A DNA stretch of 64,000 nucleotides from Cavenderia fasciculata. Lineage: Eukaryota; Evosea; Eumycetozoa; Acytosteliales; Cavenderiaceae. The translations under genes and the position numbers were made by a program. Below the pieces are notes generated by a model that was not told the DNA's origin, did no database searches, and was given only the letters and a program-made list of their open reading frames with translations. The stretch spans positions 1,240,001 to 1,304,000 of the forward strand of contig NW_004457624.1 of assembly GCF_000203815.1 (NCBI RefSeq). Direction: 5' to 3'. Of the stretch, positions 34,260 to 50,625 are shown one piece after another (the stretch's first letter is position 1; the number at the start of each line of letters is the position of its first letter).

Positions 34260-36201
34260 ATGCAAGGAGGAGACGCTAGACACATTATCACTCTTTCACC
34301 AACAAGCAGTAATGCTACTTTACCAACTCTTGTCTTTTCAAAAGTAGGATCATTTGATGTTGGTAGAGTTTCTCTCAAGGTTGATGAAAAGAGATGTTCA
34401 AGAAAGCAATTGATCATCAAACTAGATGACCATTCAAACTATTATGTTTCAAGTGTAAGTATGATACTATCTTTTTTTGATCAATCAATTCTCTTCTTCT
34501 CATCCACATATTAATCAATGATTTGTCTCTCTCTCTCTCTATTATAAATAGGATGGAATGAACCCATCATATCATAAAAAGTATAACAAGGATGATTTTA
34601 TTCAAGTATGTATACCAATGAGCGACTGTACAGATCTGGGTTGGTATTAACATGTTGATTGATCAAACTTTTAGATGACTAAAAATCAAGAATATGAATT
34701 AGAGGATGGAGATCAATTATCACTTTTATATGAAATGTATGCACTCAATGTATCCATTGCATCGAATCCAAACTTTGTTGCTCCTAAAAAACCAGTATCA
34801 GCGGCACCATCAACATCATCACCATCAATACCAGTATCTAAAACATCGATCCTAAAACGAAAGGATCCAGATACCACTCCAGCTGCAGCTGCAGCTGTAC
34901 CACCACCTCCAAAGGATATGGATGATTATAGTGACTTTTTATCATCATCATCAACAGCAACTACCACTTTTACAACAACAACATCATCATCATCAAAACC
35001 ATCTTCTCAATCTGATAATTCCGATGTTGCAACCATCAAGAAACAAAAGATGTCTGATTTACCAGAATGCGAGTATGGAAAAAAATGTTTCCGTAAAAAT
35101 CCACAACACTTTTTAGAGTATTCCCATCCCTGGAAGAATGAACCAACTTCATCATCATCATCGGATACTCCAGCCAATTCTACAAAGACATCAACCACCC
35201 CAACTTCATCCCCTGCATCTTCACAATCATCTGCAACTACAACATCTGTGACTGCCCAACCAATTGCAACTAAAACAAATAATACTAATCAAAATAATAA
35301 TAATAATAATAATAATAGTTCTTCTTCTTCTGCTACAACCTCTTCATCTACTTCGACAGCTGCACCAAAAGTTACAAGCTCATCAACCACTTCCCTACCG
35401 TCATCATCATCTTCCTCTTCTTCATCCACAGTTGCACCTAAAGTTGCAAGTTCATCATCGACAACACCATCAACATCAACAACAACATCAGCAACAACAA
35501 AGTCAATTTACCAAAAAAAGAAACCAACGGAAATCAAAAATAGACAATTGACATTCCCATTCATATCTACTTTTATTTATAATTTCGATGCTAAAAAGGC
35601 AACTGATGTTGCTGGACCAGAAATTGCAGAATATTTAAACGTACACAAAGGTGAAGATGATATTAAATTAATCATGGTTGTCGATAAATCAATTTATAGC
35701 CAAACTTTGGTTAATGACTTTAAAAAGGTAAATCCCATACACAACCAATTCCATACCTATCACACTATCTTTACTTATACTCTTACTCTTTACTTGTAGT
35801 ATATAAATGATAAAAGATTTGAAATTAAAAGTTTTGATATTACAAATGATAAAGATCAATTTAAAACAGATACTAGATTTTACGCAACAGAGACTACATG
35901 GAGACTAAAGAGAACTGCACAAAACAAGATTCTTTACGATATAGCTGGTGTTGAGGAGTTGGAAAAGAATACCAAAACCAAATATCCAAATACTGGTAAG
36001 GCTGGATGTATCTATCCAGTTACCTTGGACGTTGACAATGTTTTACATTCAGAATATGGAATGGATGCCCTTTTCCTTTTAATTGGTCCAAATCTCAACG
36101 ACAAGAAACCAGATTGTTTACACGATCATGAAGAAGCCACCCCTGTGCTTGCCGACACCTACAGACAATTATTTACCCTCTTGGACAACTATAATTGTTA
36201 A
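34260..36201 (+). CDS. APLF-like FHA / PBZ zinc finger / macro-like DNA-repair protein
   Basis: The model is join(34260..34454, 34552..34605, 34675..35727, 35800..36201), 1,704 bases and 567 residues, in frame. Residues 1-100 resemble the FHA-like domain of APLF/PNKP/aprataxin (VGRVSLKVDEKRCSRKQLII, then EYELEDGDQLSLLYEMY). A PBZ poly(ADP-ribose)-binding zinc finger lies at about 213-236: CEYGKKCFRKNPQHFLEYSH. Ser/Thr/Asn/Ala-rich linkers flank it. The C-terminal 190 residues include ALFLLIGPNLNDKKPDCL, which resembles the macro-like domain found in plant aprataxin-type proteins. Expected role: binding phosphorylated repair scaffolds through FHA and ADP-ribosylated sites through PBZ at DNA breaks. 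The macro call is less certain than the other two. It lies next to a RecQ helicase gene in convergent orientation, only 87 bases apart. Confidence 0.82.
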
Positions 36202-36288
36202 CAAAGACAAAGACAAAAGAACAACATTGTTATTGTTGAAATAAATACTCAACAAGGTGTAAAATTATAATATTTATTAAATATTTGG

Positions 36289-41043
<4,755 letters not shown>

Positions 41044-43344
41044 TTAATCTTCTCTATGATGAATTGGTTGTTGATGTTGTTGTTGTGAAGAAGTGGATGA
41101 TCTTGAGGAAGATGATGATCCAGAGGAATGAACATCAATGACTGAAGCAGTGATTTCAATTGGTCTACCATCATTGTTTAATAACAATTTTGAAACATTG
41201 CTAGAGTTTTTGAAAAGTTGAGTTGGGAAGACGAGGTTGACGTCAAATTGGAGATCCTTGTATTGGACTGAAACAGTCTTTGGAATAACATCGACCGGTG
41301 AACTGGCACGGATATCTTGGACAAGATCCATGGGAGAGTCGGTGGTGGCGTGTTCAGGTTCAGTCTTTTGAGTGGTTCTATAAGAGATGCGGACAGAGCT
41401 GTTGTTGACAACTGGCAATTCAGCAATGTCACAGGTATCCATAACCGATGGAGTGGCGAGTGGACGAGAGAGAGTGTTGGTAGATGGCTTCATGACAGAT
41501 GGTGAATTGAGTGACTCTGATTCGGATTCTTCGTGGTCTTGTTTACGTTTCTTTTGGTTGGTTTCGACATTCTTGAGTAATACCCATGATGGCTCGATAG
41601 TGATTTGTAAATTACCAGAGGATGAGGAGGCTTGGTTGTTGTTTTGGTTGATGTGTTTACTAAAGAGTGGAGACTCGACTGGAGAACCGTAAAAGTCAGA
41701 GGTAAGTGGAACTCTGCTGCCTGGAAGACCGAGTTGATTCATACGACTGTTGGCAAAGGCTGAACGAGATCCGGCGGTTGGATTGGTGAATGCGTGGTGT
41801 GAGAATGGATTACTCGAGATGATAATCGAGCTTATAAATAATACAAAGATAAAGAAACAAGCGAGACGTTGTCCACTTGAAGTGACACCTGGACCGATTG
41901 ATAATGGATTAGAGAATGGTGAGAATGATACAACTGATGATGAACAGTTTGCATTGTTTGAATTAGAGTTGGAACTTGAACTTGGACGATGAATTTCATA
42001 TTTCAATCTCTTATTCTCTTCCTCTAATCTATTGATTCTATCATTTGCTTCTTTTAATTGATCTTCCAATTCTTCAACAAACTTTGTCTTTTTGGCTCTT
42101 GATTTTTGTGCACTTTCTCTATTTTTAATTTTTCTAAAAGTAGAAATAAATAAATAGGTTAGTCAATTTGATTCAAAAATATAATACTTTTTTTTGATAT
42201 TTTACCTTTCTTGATTCTTTAAAGTATTTGAAACTTCCTTTGAAATCTTGGTCGATGGATAAAACTTTTGTCTGTAGGTGACGAATTGCTTGCTACTAAT
42301 GTTGAGAAGGATTTGCTTTGGAAGGAGATGACCGTAATCGTGGGCTGGGTCAAAAGCATTCTTTCTCTTTTTGACGGGACGTTCTCTCTTTTGCTTTTCA
42401 TTGTCTGATGACGAGTCTTCTTCGTCAGACTCGGAGAATTCATTGGAAGAGTCCAATACTTCATCCTCAGAGGTGATCGAGGCAGATGGCGATGGAACAG
42501 AGGCAGAGATGAGAGCCATATGGTTGGTGTTGGCTTGTTCCAATCCGTGGCTTGGAGACGATGGAACTTGTGAAGTGGGAGAGAAGTTGCTGTCTGGCGA
42601 CGAGCAATCCGATGAACCCGATTGGTAGATTTGTTCTTGACATGCAATAACACCTCCATAAGCAGCGACATTATTCATCTGTGTTGCATAATTATTTAAA
42701 TTTACAAAAATATTGTTACTTGTTGTAGCCGTAGCTGTAGTGGTAGTAGTAATGGTGTTATTGACAACGTTGTTGTTTACAATTGGTTGAATGTAGAGTG
42801 GTGATTGTGGGTCTTGATATAATGCAAGTTGTGCTTGTTGTTGTTGCAATTGTTGTTGTAATTGGAGTATATCTTGTTCAGTAGTAGTATGAGTTGGTAA
42901 TAATTGATCAAAAGTATATTGTTGTTGTTCTAGTTGTTGTTGTACTACTTGTTGTTGGATGATGATTGGTTGTTCAATGTTCATATTATTATTATTATTA
43001 TTATTATTATTGTTGTTGTTGTTGGAGTTATCAGTCAAGACCAAGAGTGGGTCGACTACAACTGAACTCATTGAATCGACGGCAGAGACTGTACTAACAG
43101 AATTGGTCAAACCCAAAAAGTTTGTAGTATTATTAAACATCGATGCAAACGATGAAAATGAGTTGTTTAATGTATTGGCAAATGAGAAATCATTATTATT
43201 GATAACATTATTATTATTATTGTTGTTGCTGGTATTGTTATTCTCTTCATCGTTGGTTTGAGTAGTTGAACCCAAGAAGGAGAAGTTGTCTTCGTTGAGT
43301 TGGTTGATATTGATATTCATGCTATCGGCGTTAAAGAAACTCAT
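41044..43344 (-). CDS. bZIP transcription factor with a transmembrane segment (candidate membrane-tethered factor)
   Basis: The model is complement(join(41044..42133, 42206..43344)), 2,229 bases and 742 residues, in frame; the intron splits the basic region. The bZIP lies at about 378-430: RKIKNRESAQKSRAKKTKFV, then EELEDQLKEANDRINRLEEE and NKRLKYEI. About 40 residues later a single hydrophobic span LACFFIFVLFISSIIISS (about 469-486) is strong enough for a membrane anchor. About 35 residues past it lies SRVPLTSD, fitting the RxxL site-1-protease pattern. The N-terminal 370 residues are Asn/Gln/Ser-rich with an acidic patch; a conserved-looking block (AHDYGHLLPKQILLNI) precedes the bZIP. This order, DNA-binding domain then TM then lumenal tail, is that of ATF6, CREB3 and plant bZIP17/28. 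Tethering and cleavage are inference. Confidence 0.85.
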
Positions 43345-43853
43345 CTTGTTCTATTATTATTTATTTGTTTACACCACACACAAACAAACAAACAAACACG
43401 ATTTAATTAAATATTAAAATTGATTGAAAAAGAAAAAAGAAAAAGAATAGAGTTATATATATAAATATTTAATGAGGTGTATGTAGGTACTAATGCTAAT
43501 ATATTAGATAGATATGATTGAGAAATGGGAGAGTAATAATAATAAAAGATAAATAATTTGTTGTGCACAATAGCAACAGCAAGAGCAATAGTATTGTTAC
43601 TCGAAATTTTAATTAAAAAAAAAATAAATAAAAAAAAAAAAAACTTTAGTTGTTTGGTGCGTTTACTCTTGAAATTGAGAGTGGATGAGTACTCCATATT
43701 GACGTGGAAATTTTTTTGGTGAATCACTGAGACACATCAAAAACTTCGGTGAAGATTTTCCCTCTCATATTTTTCTTGTTTTTGTCTATTCCTCGTTTAA
43801 CAAATTGCTGTGCTAGAAGTATCTATCTATTATCAATCTACATCTTTATTTAA
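43345..43853. other. Intergenic
   Basis: 5' flank of the bZIP gene and 3' flank of the dehydrogenase gene. It contains A-rich runs around 43615-43645. Nothing else recognised. Confidence 0.5.
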
Positions 43854-44819
43854 TTAATTGTCGTTGGTGTTGGCGCTGCTACCTACAGCCACCCTATGAC
43901 TGGTCGTCCTATACTGACTCATGTCTTTTAGGTTATTTGTTATGAATCGGATGATGCTGACCATGATATTGGTACCAATAACAGATCTCGCGATAGTTGC
44001 CAACATGGCAAAGAGACCGCTGTCAATGACTACTATCCCAAATCGACCTATACTACTAAACATCACATCAACTACTTGCTTAGGTGTTTGTCCTATTAAT
44101 TCTTTACAATTGTTAAAATAATCAAGAAGTTCAAAAAAAGTATAAGTTAGATTAATAATGAATGAAACATGCAGTTAGGTTGTAGTTGATTGTTTGTAAC
44201 TAAACTTACTCAAAGCTTGTAAAAGTAGATGGTTGGGTACATTATCAAACAACTTTGTTTGAACAAAACCTGGTTGAATGGCTAGAACATCTATACCAAA
44301 GTTTGGTGACTCTAATGCAAGTGATTGAACAAATGCAGTTAGCATTGCTTTACCAGAGGAATATATTACAGAGTTGGATGATGGACATGTTGCAGTCTAA
44401 AGAGAATATAGAGTATAGAGTATAGAGATAGAGGAGGTTAAAATTAGTTCTCTCTCTCTAACCACCCATCCAGAGAGGTTGGTTGGTTCAACAACAATTT
44501 AAAAATTGTGTACATACAGCTGAAGAAGTAAATATAAAAGCACCTTTTAAAGAATTAGCCACCATTTGTTTGTAAAAGTGATCAGTTAATCGAATAGCAG
44601 CCATCACGTTGCACTCAATCATATCTATCTTCTCTTGGATATCGGTTTGATGGAAACCCTCCATCGAAACATATCCAGCATTATTAAATACAACGTTTAT
44701 CGATAGACCAGATGTTTCTTGGATAATGTGTTTGACCGACTCTTTAGAGTTTCTCAAATCGGCAGATACAATCAATGTTTCGATTCTTCTTCTATCTTTA
44801 TCACCACTGCTACTTTTAC

Positions 44820-44871
<52 letters not shown>

Positions 44872-45893
44872 ATATAAATCATTAATCTCTTGTTGGAGAT
44901 CAAGCAATTTCTCGTAGTTTTTAGATACTAGCACTACATTGATACGTTGGCTGACCAAACGGTGAACAATTTCCAAACCTATTCCAGAACAAGCTCCTGT
45001 AACCAATGCCCACTTGCATCCATACTTTTGTTTTAAATCTTGTCCAACACACTTGTTATGTTTTTTGGTGTTAGATTTGGAGGTGGTGGTGGTGGTGGTT
45101 GGAATATTATTATTACTCTTTGAATTGTTGAACAGACAAATCAAGATATGTGGGTCTGCAAAACATAGTGGTACAATAGAGAGAGATAGGATGGGGGGTT
45201 AAATAAGAAAATAAATATTATTATTAGATAAGGTTTCGAAAGTTAGGATGGAGAGAAAGAGTGACACACACAAGGAGAGTATAAAGTTAAAATTAGGGCC
45301 CTCCTAACCCTTATCCTTCCTTTTAACAATAATAATAATAATAATAATAATAATATTAATAATAATATTTAACAATTATTGGGAGAGACAAAGAGAACAT
45401 CAAATAAATCACTCATCCAACCAACAACAACAACAACAAAGTTATTCAACTCATTATAACAGTAGATAAGATAGATATCCTAATTATTATTAATAATAAT
45501 CAATACTCCATAAAGGTAACTAGCTATACACCCCTTTTCTTCTCTTTATCCTCGTTTCAAAAGAGAAAGAGAGAGACCGAGAGATCTAGTGTTGTTGTTC
45601 TTTGCGCTTCAATTATTTCATAATAATATTATTTAAATTGACAAGTTGTCGATGTTGTTGTTGCTGTTAATTATTATTATTATTTAAATATCATATATAT
45701 GTATCCTGTGACATCATTTATGATTTCGGTTGCATAATAATAATAATAAATAATTTAGCTTTGTTTGTTGTTCATTGGGTTTGACAACAACTAAAAAAGC
45801 AAAATACGACGTTATTATTATTATATTATAATATTTTTACTTACAAAAGTACAATAGCAAGATGGCAGAGCATACCAAAATGGTTAGGATCAT
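43854..45893 (-). CDS. Membrane-anchored short-chain dehydrogenase/reductase
   Basis: NAD(P)H-dependent oxidoreductase. The model is complement(join(43854..44101, 44210..44396, 44518..45155, 45845..45893)), 1,122 bases and 373 residues, in frame. A 49-base first exon after a 689-base intron supplies a hydrophobic anchor, MILTILVCSAILLLYF, which continues YPHILICLF in exon 2. SDR signatures: WALVTGACSGIGLEIVHRLV (cofactor site), VVFNNAGYVSMEGF, IFTSSA and the catalytic YSSGK pair (Tyr about 241, Lys about 245). An 18-residue Asn run (GTT repeats at 44822-44871) interrupts the Rossmann fold. An N-terminal anchor plus this fold suggests the 17beta-HSD12 / 3-ketoacyl-CoA reductase neighbourhood of the ER, but the substrate cannot be fixed from sequence. 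Confidence 0.85.
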
Positions 45894-48271
45894 CCTATTG
45901 AGATATATGGTGTCACAAAAATAACATATAGCAGCTGACGAGAACAAACTTGGAATACTTTTCTCAACCTGTTTCGCAGCCAAAATTGGAAATATATTTA
46001 ATTTTCATTTTTTGCTTCATTTAAAGTTGACGACAAAACAGACACCTCCACTCATTCTCATGAACGTAGAAAACAAAGAAAACTATTTTTTTTAAAAAAT
46101 ATATAACAAATAGATAACTCCAGACACAGAGACATAACAGTCCCAATAACAGGTAAATTTAATACAACATATAGAACAGTAGTAGTAGTAGTAGATTAGA
46201 GTAAAAGAGAAAGAAAGAAAAAGAAAGAGTTCACATAATTATATTTTAATTAATTAAGAGAGAGAAAAAGAGTTTTATTATTATTATTATTTATTTGTTT
46301 TGTTATTATCTGTTCTCATCTCATCTCATGTCATGTCACACCCTAGACTTTTCTCCAATGAATGAGGGCTCCTCACTGTAACCCTACTAAATTGCTGTAG
46401 TGCAGTGGTGGTGGTAGTAGTAGTAATAGTAGTTCTGACCAAGATGATACAGATATAGACACAGCTACGATATTCTTTCAGATATCTTTTTTTCTATTCT
46501 GTTCTTCTTACCACCATCATCGAAAATACTAGCTTACCTACCAACCACAAATAGTAATAATATAACATCAACTCAACTCACAACTGCAACTGAACTGATA
46601 AATACTATTGGTTTATTTGTTGTTGTTGCCACCTACTACACCCCCTCTCCTCTATAGTCTACTACCATCAAATGTAGTAATTGTATTTATTTACATCAGG
46701 TGACACACCAATAACAACAACAACAACTAACGAACTTGTAATTGTTTTGCTTTATTCATTTAATTTAAATTACACCACCCTTTCTTTATTTGTTGTGTTT
46801 GTTTGTTATAGCAACACCACCAACCAACAAACATCATATTCTACGATTTAAATATAACATATTGTGATATAAATATAAATATTTATTATACATATATTAA
46901 TTTTATAAATTTATCCTTCCGACCTACTACTTTTAATTAAAAATAAATTAAATTAAATAACAAATAGGAAAGAACGAGACAGAAACAGATAACCGCAGTG
47001 GCAATAGAAATAAAAGGTAAATATCACAACTTTGTACGATTGCAGCATCAGCTGCGCACGCAGATACCATCTATCTATCTATAAGCTATGTAGCGAACAA
47101 ACATCCCATCTCCATTCGTGCCCCATCGCAAAATCAACAATAACTGGCACAAGCCAATTTAATCCTTCACTCTCTCTCTCTCTTTCCACCACACCCACAA
47201 CATTGTGATGATAATACACACACCAACACACACACACAAACAAAAACACAGTTTCTTTATTTATCTCACAACTTCTTCTTCTCTCTTCCGTGGTTGGTGG
47301 TGATTATTCTTTTTTTTTTATCCCATCCATCCATCAATCAACTGATTCCACCAACCAAACAACCATTCATTTCCAATCACTATTTAAATTGATTGATCAA
47401 TCCACTCCATCGATCCATTCCATTCACATTGTCCTGGCTAATAGCATTCTTTCGGAAATACACCAAAAAACAACAAAACAAAAAAATATTGAATAATTCA
47501 ATCTCACCTTTTTTAAAAACAAAAAAAAAAACCAAACTTTTTATCGTTCATTTTTACCTCATTCAAGCTTACCTTGTCCACCCCTCATTCTCATAAACAA
47601 ACAGCAAACAAACAAATTTTACTTACTCATATACACACAATTATCTTTTTTTTGCTTCTCTCTCCATAATAATAATATTATTAATTAATTTAATTATATT
47701 CCTCTCCTATAATATATAAATATTCTAGATAACTAGTAAATAACTAAATAACAATAGAGAATAACTAGTAGTAACCACACGTGCTGTCATAATCATAACG
47801 TTTAATAATAATAATATAATAGACATAAATAACGAGAATAATATAACAACAACAATAGTTTATAGTACTCTTCTGTCATTTACATCAACAACATTTTTAT
47901 TTTTAATAACAACAACAACCGTGCATATATAATAACAATTATTATAATGATATAGTACCTATCAGTCTTTCTTATTCTTACACAATAACAATTACTACAA
48001 CAACAACAACAAACAATAATAACAGCATATTTATTTGTTTTATAGAATTTATATATATATAATCAAGCAACAGTTAACAACAAACAATCTTTTTTGATTA
48101 ACAACAAACAGAATCTATCCGAATTTTTTTTTAAAAGGACATTCTGTATTTGTAAATAATATTATTAATATTTCAACCCAACTCTTTATTAACCAACCAA
48201 CCCTAACAACCAACAACCAACCAAACAACTTTACAACAACTTGTATTGATATTATTCCAACACATAACAAA
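45894..48271. promoter_or_regulatory. 2.4 kb divergent intergenic region
   Basis: The largest gene-free stretch of the window, between the dehydrogenase (-) and the PNRC-like gene (+). Mostly AT-rich with CAA/TAA triplets. Two blocks are distinctly less AT-rich: about 46320-46460 (with CTCACTGTAACCC) and about 46980-47200 (with GCAGCATCAGCTGCGCACGC, partly self-complementary). I see no tRNA, no snRNA signature and no ORF of coding quality. Likely holds long 5' leaders or regulatory sites for the rightward gene. Confidence 0.4.
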
Positions 48272-49079
48272 ATGAATTCATATGAAAAGAGATATCAAAA
48301 AAAGGCTACTACTAGTACCACCCCAACTGCTAGTATAACCTCCCCATCTGCGTCGCCCACAAAAAAGGCTACATTTAGGTAAATAATAATCATGTCATAT
48401 GATATTATGTTTTTTTGTAATTTATATACTCAACCTTTTTCTTTTCATTTCTTTCTTTCTTTTTTGACACTCTCTCAGTGAAGCAGTAGTCAACAAAACA
48501 GATGTAGGAGAATTCCAAGAAGGCTATTTTATCATGTCAACTGCAGATGAAACCTTGATGAGAAGACCACATATTAATAAGAATTCACCACAACGAAAGA
48601 AGACTCAATACACACAACAACAACAGGCTCCATCAAATACTACCAACGATGACAAACCACTAAAACCATCCAAACAATCGAAATCTACAGAAATTTTACT
48701 CACCCCAGCCTCTTTATTTGTAAATGACTCTGATTCTACGCCATCTAAGAAGCACTTGGTCGCCTACAGTAGTAGCAACAACAACTCTAATTACAAGTCC
48801 ACACCAACTTCTACCACCAAGTCTTACAACAACAACAACAACAACAACAACTTTACAAAGACCAGTTCCTCACCCGTTTCTCCACAGTCATCTTCTTGTT
48901 GGGCCGGAGGTGCTTTCAACAACTCACCTGCTCCCAATTCACTGCCCATCCCCAATTTCGATGACTGGTCGTCACCACAAGAGCCAACACCACAATTTGA
49001 CCTCACTGCCATGACTTACGATCTTAGACGATTACTAAACATCCAACCTGACCTCGTCAGCGCCAAAACTGTTGCCTAA
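48272..49079 (+). CDS. Small disordered protein with PNRC/EDC1-like decapping motif
   Basis: The model is join(48272..48378, 48479..49079), 708 bases and 235 residues, in frame. The N-terminus is MNSYEKRYQKKATTSTTPTA; a conserved-looking block GEFQEGYFIMSTADETLMRR follows the intron. Most of the rest is Gln/Asn/Ser/Pro-rich and likely disordered. At about residues 175-199 the protein reads WAGGAFNNSPAPNSLPIPNF followed by DDW. This closely resembles the Pro-rich short linear motif of vertebrate PNRC2 and yeast Edc1/Edc2 (YAGxxF...SPxPxxLPxP...W), which binds the Dcp1 EVH1 domain and stimulates mRNA decapping. An LTPASLF element lies upstream. The C-terminus DLTAMTYDLRRLLNIQPDLV may be a helix. 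Assignment rests on the motif, so it is moderate. Confidence 0.6.
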
Positions 49080-49703
49080 ACTCATCACCCTCCCCCCACC
49101 CCCCCTCACACTGCTAGCAGTACACGCGTGTAAAAACTGTATACAACAAACACCCAAACAAACAAACACCAATTAAAGTAGCGATTACTTGGTTGGTGCT
49201 TTATTTTCCCCATCCCCCTGTCCTCACTATCGCCCACGTCCACACTTTGTGCGATCACTCCCCCCCCCCCCCCCTATCAAACCATTGTTTTTACATGTTC
49301 GGTATCATTACTTGACCTTATCATTACAATTTTCATCACCTCCCCCATCTCAACCAATACGTCCACTTCACTCCCTTTAACCTCGCCACAACCACAGGAA
49401 TAACTAATTACAGAATAAGATCTTTTATTCAACCAAATATAGACAGTTCAACCCAAATAAATTTATATTAGGAATTGATTATTCTTCACCCCCCCCAAAA
49501 AAAAACAAACAATCAAACAACAGATTTAAAACATACAACTTACTCCTTTCAAAAAAAAGAATGAATGAGATATTTATATTTCACAATACTATGATGAATG
49601 AACGATCTTGGTCTCAAACAACTTAGAGTACAAATATTTGGTGAAATAGAAATTATCGATTTCTATTTATTTACCAGGATTGGAATTTTATTTATTTATG
49701 TGT
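49080..49703. other. Convergent 3' flanks with C-rich tracts
   Basis: 3' UTR of the PNRC-like gene running into that of the small minus-strand gene. Strikingly C-rich patches occur at about 49088-49105, 49260-49274 and 49488-49496, otherwise AT-rich. No coding feature. Confidence 0.5.
49260..49274. repeat. Poly-C run
   Basis: About 15 consecutive C in a genome where long C/G runs are rare; in a non-coding 3' region. Confidence 0.8.
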
Positions 49704-50102
49704 TTAATAGTTATTATCATAAGGTACATATTTACCAGGATGATAATCATGCGAATAGACTACTTGGGGCTGTGAGTATTGAACACTTTGGACAGTTTGT
49801 TGTGGTGCTGCATGGTAGACTGTTTGTTGGGTTTGTGGATATCCATGTGGATTAGCTACATAGGTTTGTTGTGTTACCCTTGGTTGTTGCTGCTGTTGGG
49901 TAACTACATAGACAGGAGGATTTTGTACATAGACATTTGGTGGAGGAGGAGGAGCACGACTTTTTCTAGAGAGTCTTGGAAACAAATGGAATTTCTTTTT
50001 TCCTTCCATATAATCGGTGGAACTTGCATTGGTAGTTGTGTAGGTCACTTGTTGTGTGACTCTACCTTGTTGATGTGGTGGTGGTGGTTGCGGCTGATAC
50101 AT
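49704..50102 (-). CDS. Small Pro/Gln/Tyr/Val-rich protein
   Basis: Single exon of 132 residues starting MYQPQPPPPHQQGRVTQQ at ATG 50102 and ending HPGKYVPYDNNY. The middle holds a basic patch, EGKKKFHLFPRLSRKSRAPP, flanked by VTQQ-type repeats (RVTQQVTYTT, PRVTQQTYVA, QQTVYHAAPQQTVQ). No signal peptide, TM segment or known domain. Composition resembles cytoplasmic disordered adaptors; function not recognised. The clean start, stop and codon use support a real gene. Confidence 0.65.
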   Translation of the reverse strand: MYQPQPPPPHQQGRVTQQVTYTTTNASSTDYMEGKKKFHLFPRLSRKSRAPPPPPNVYVQNPPVYVVTQQQQQPRVTQQTYVANPHGYPQTQQTVYHAAPQQTVQSVQYSQPQVVYSHDYHPGKYVPYDNNY

Positions 50103-50625
50103 TTATTTTGTCTCGGTATGTAAATTATTAATATTAATATAAATATTTATAGGTAGGTTAAATTTAATTTCAATGAGAAGTGATATATTTTGATAGTCAT
50201 TCAAAAAAGAGAACAAAAAAAAACAAAACTATAATATTTTTTTTATACAGTTTCCTTTTATGGATTGTTTTTCTCAAATTTCTTTTTTTTTAAAGCAATG
50301 GATGTAAGTAAAAACAAATCTGTATGATTGGAAAATAAAGATTTACAATATTACTCAAATTTGTACAAGATAGATATCTTGTGTTGTTGTTGTTTTGCGT
50401 ATTCATTTATTAATTAATAGTTTACATCAATATTTATTTCTATTTTTTTCCTTTTTTCTGTTTTTTTAATACTTCTTTTTGGTTTTGTTGTTAAAGGGGT
50501 GGTGAGTTAAATTAGTGTAGTGTGATGATATTATTATTATCTTTTAGTTGTTGTTGTTGTTGTTGTTATTATTATTGTTGTTGTATGGTTGGTGAGTTAT
50601 ATAAATTGTTTTTTTTTTAATCGAG
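50103..50625. other. Intergenic
   Basis: 5' flank of the small gene and 3' flank of the CYRI gene; T-rich with a GTT repeat near 50545-50585. Nothing else seen. Confidence 0.5.

Noticed and set aside
44822-44871. GTT repeat as a stand-alone microsatellite
   Set aside because: It is in frame inside the dehydrogenase gene and encodes an Asn run, so it is described with that gene.
45121-45144. Start of the dehydrogenase at 45144
   Set aside because: The codon there is TTG. An upstream 49-base exon (ATG 45893) splices in frame and supplies an N-terminal membrane anchor.
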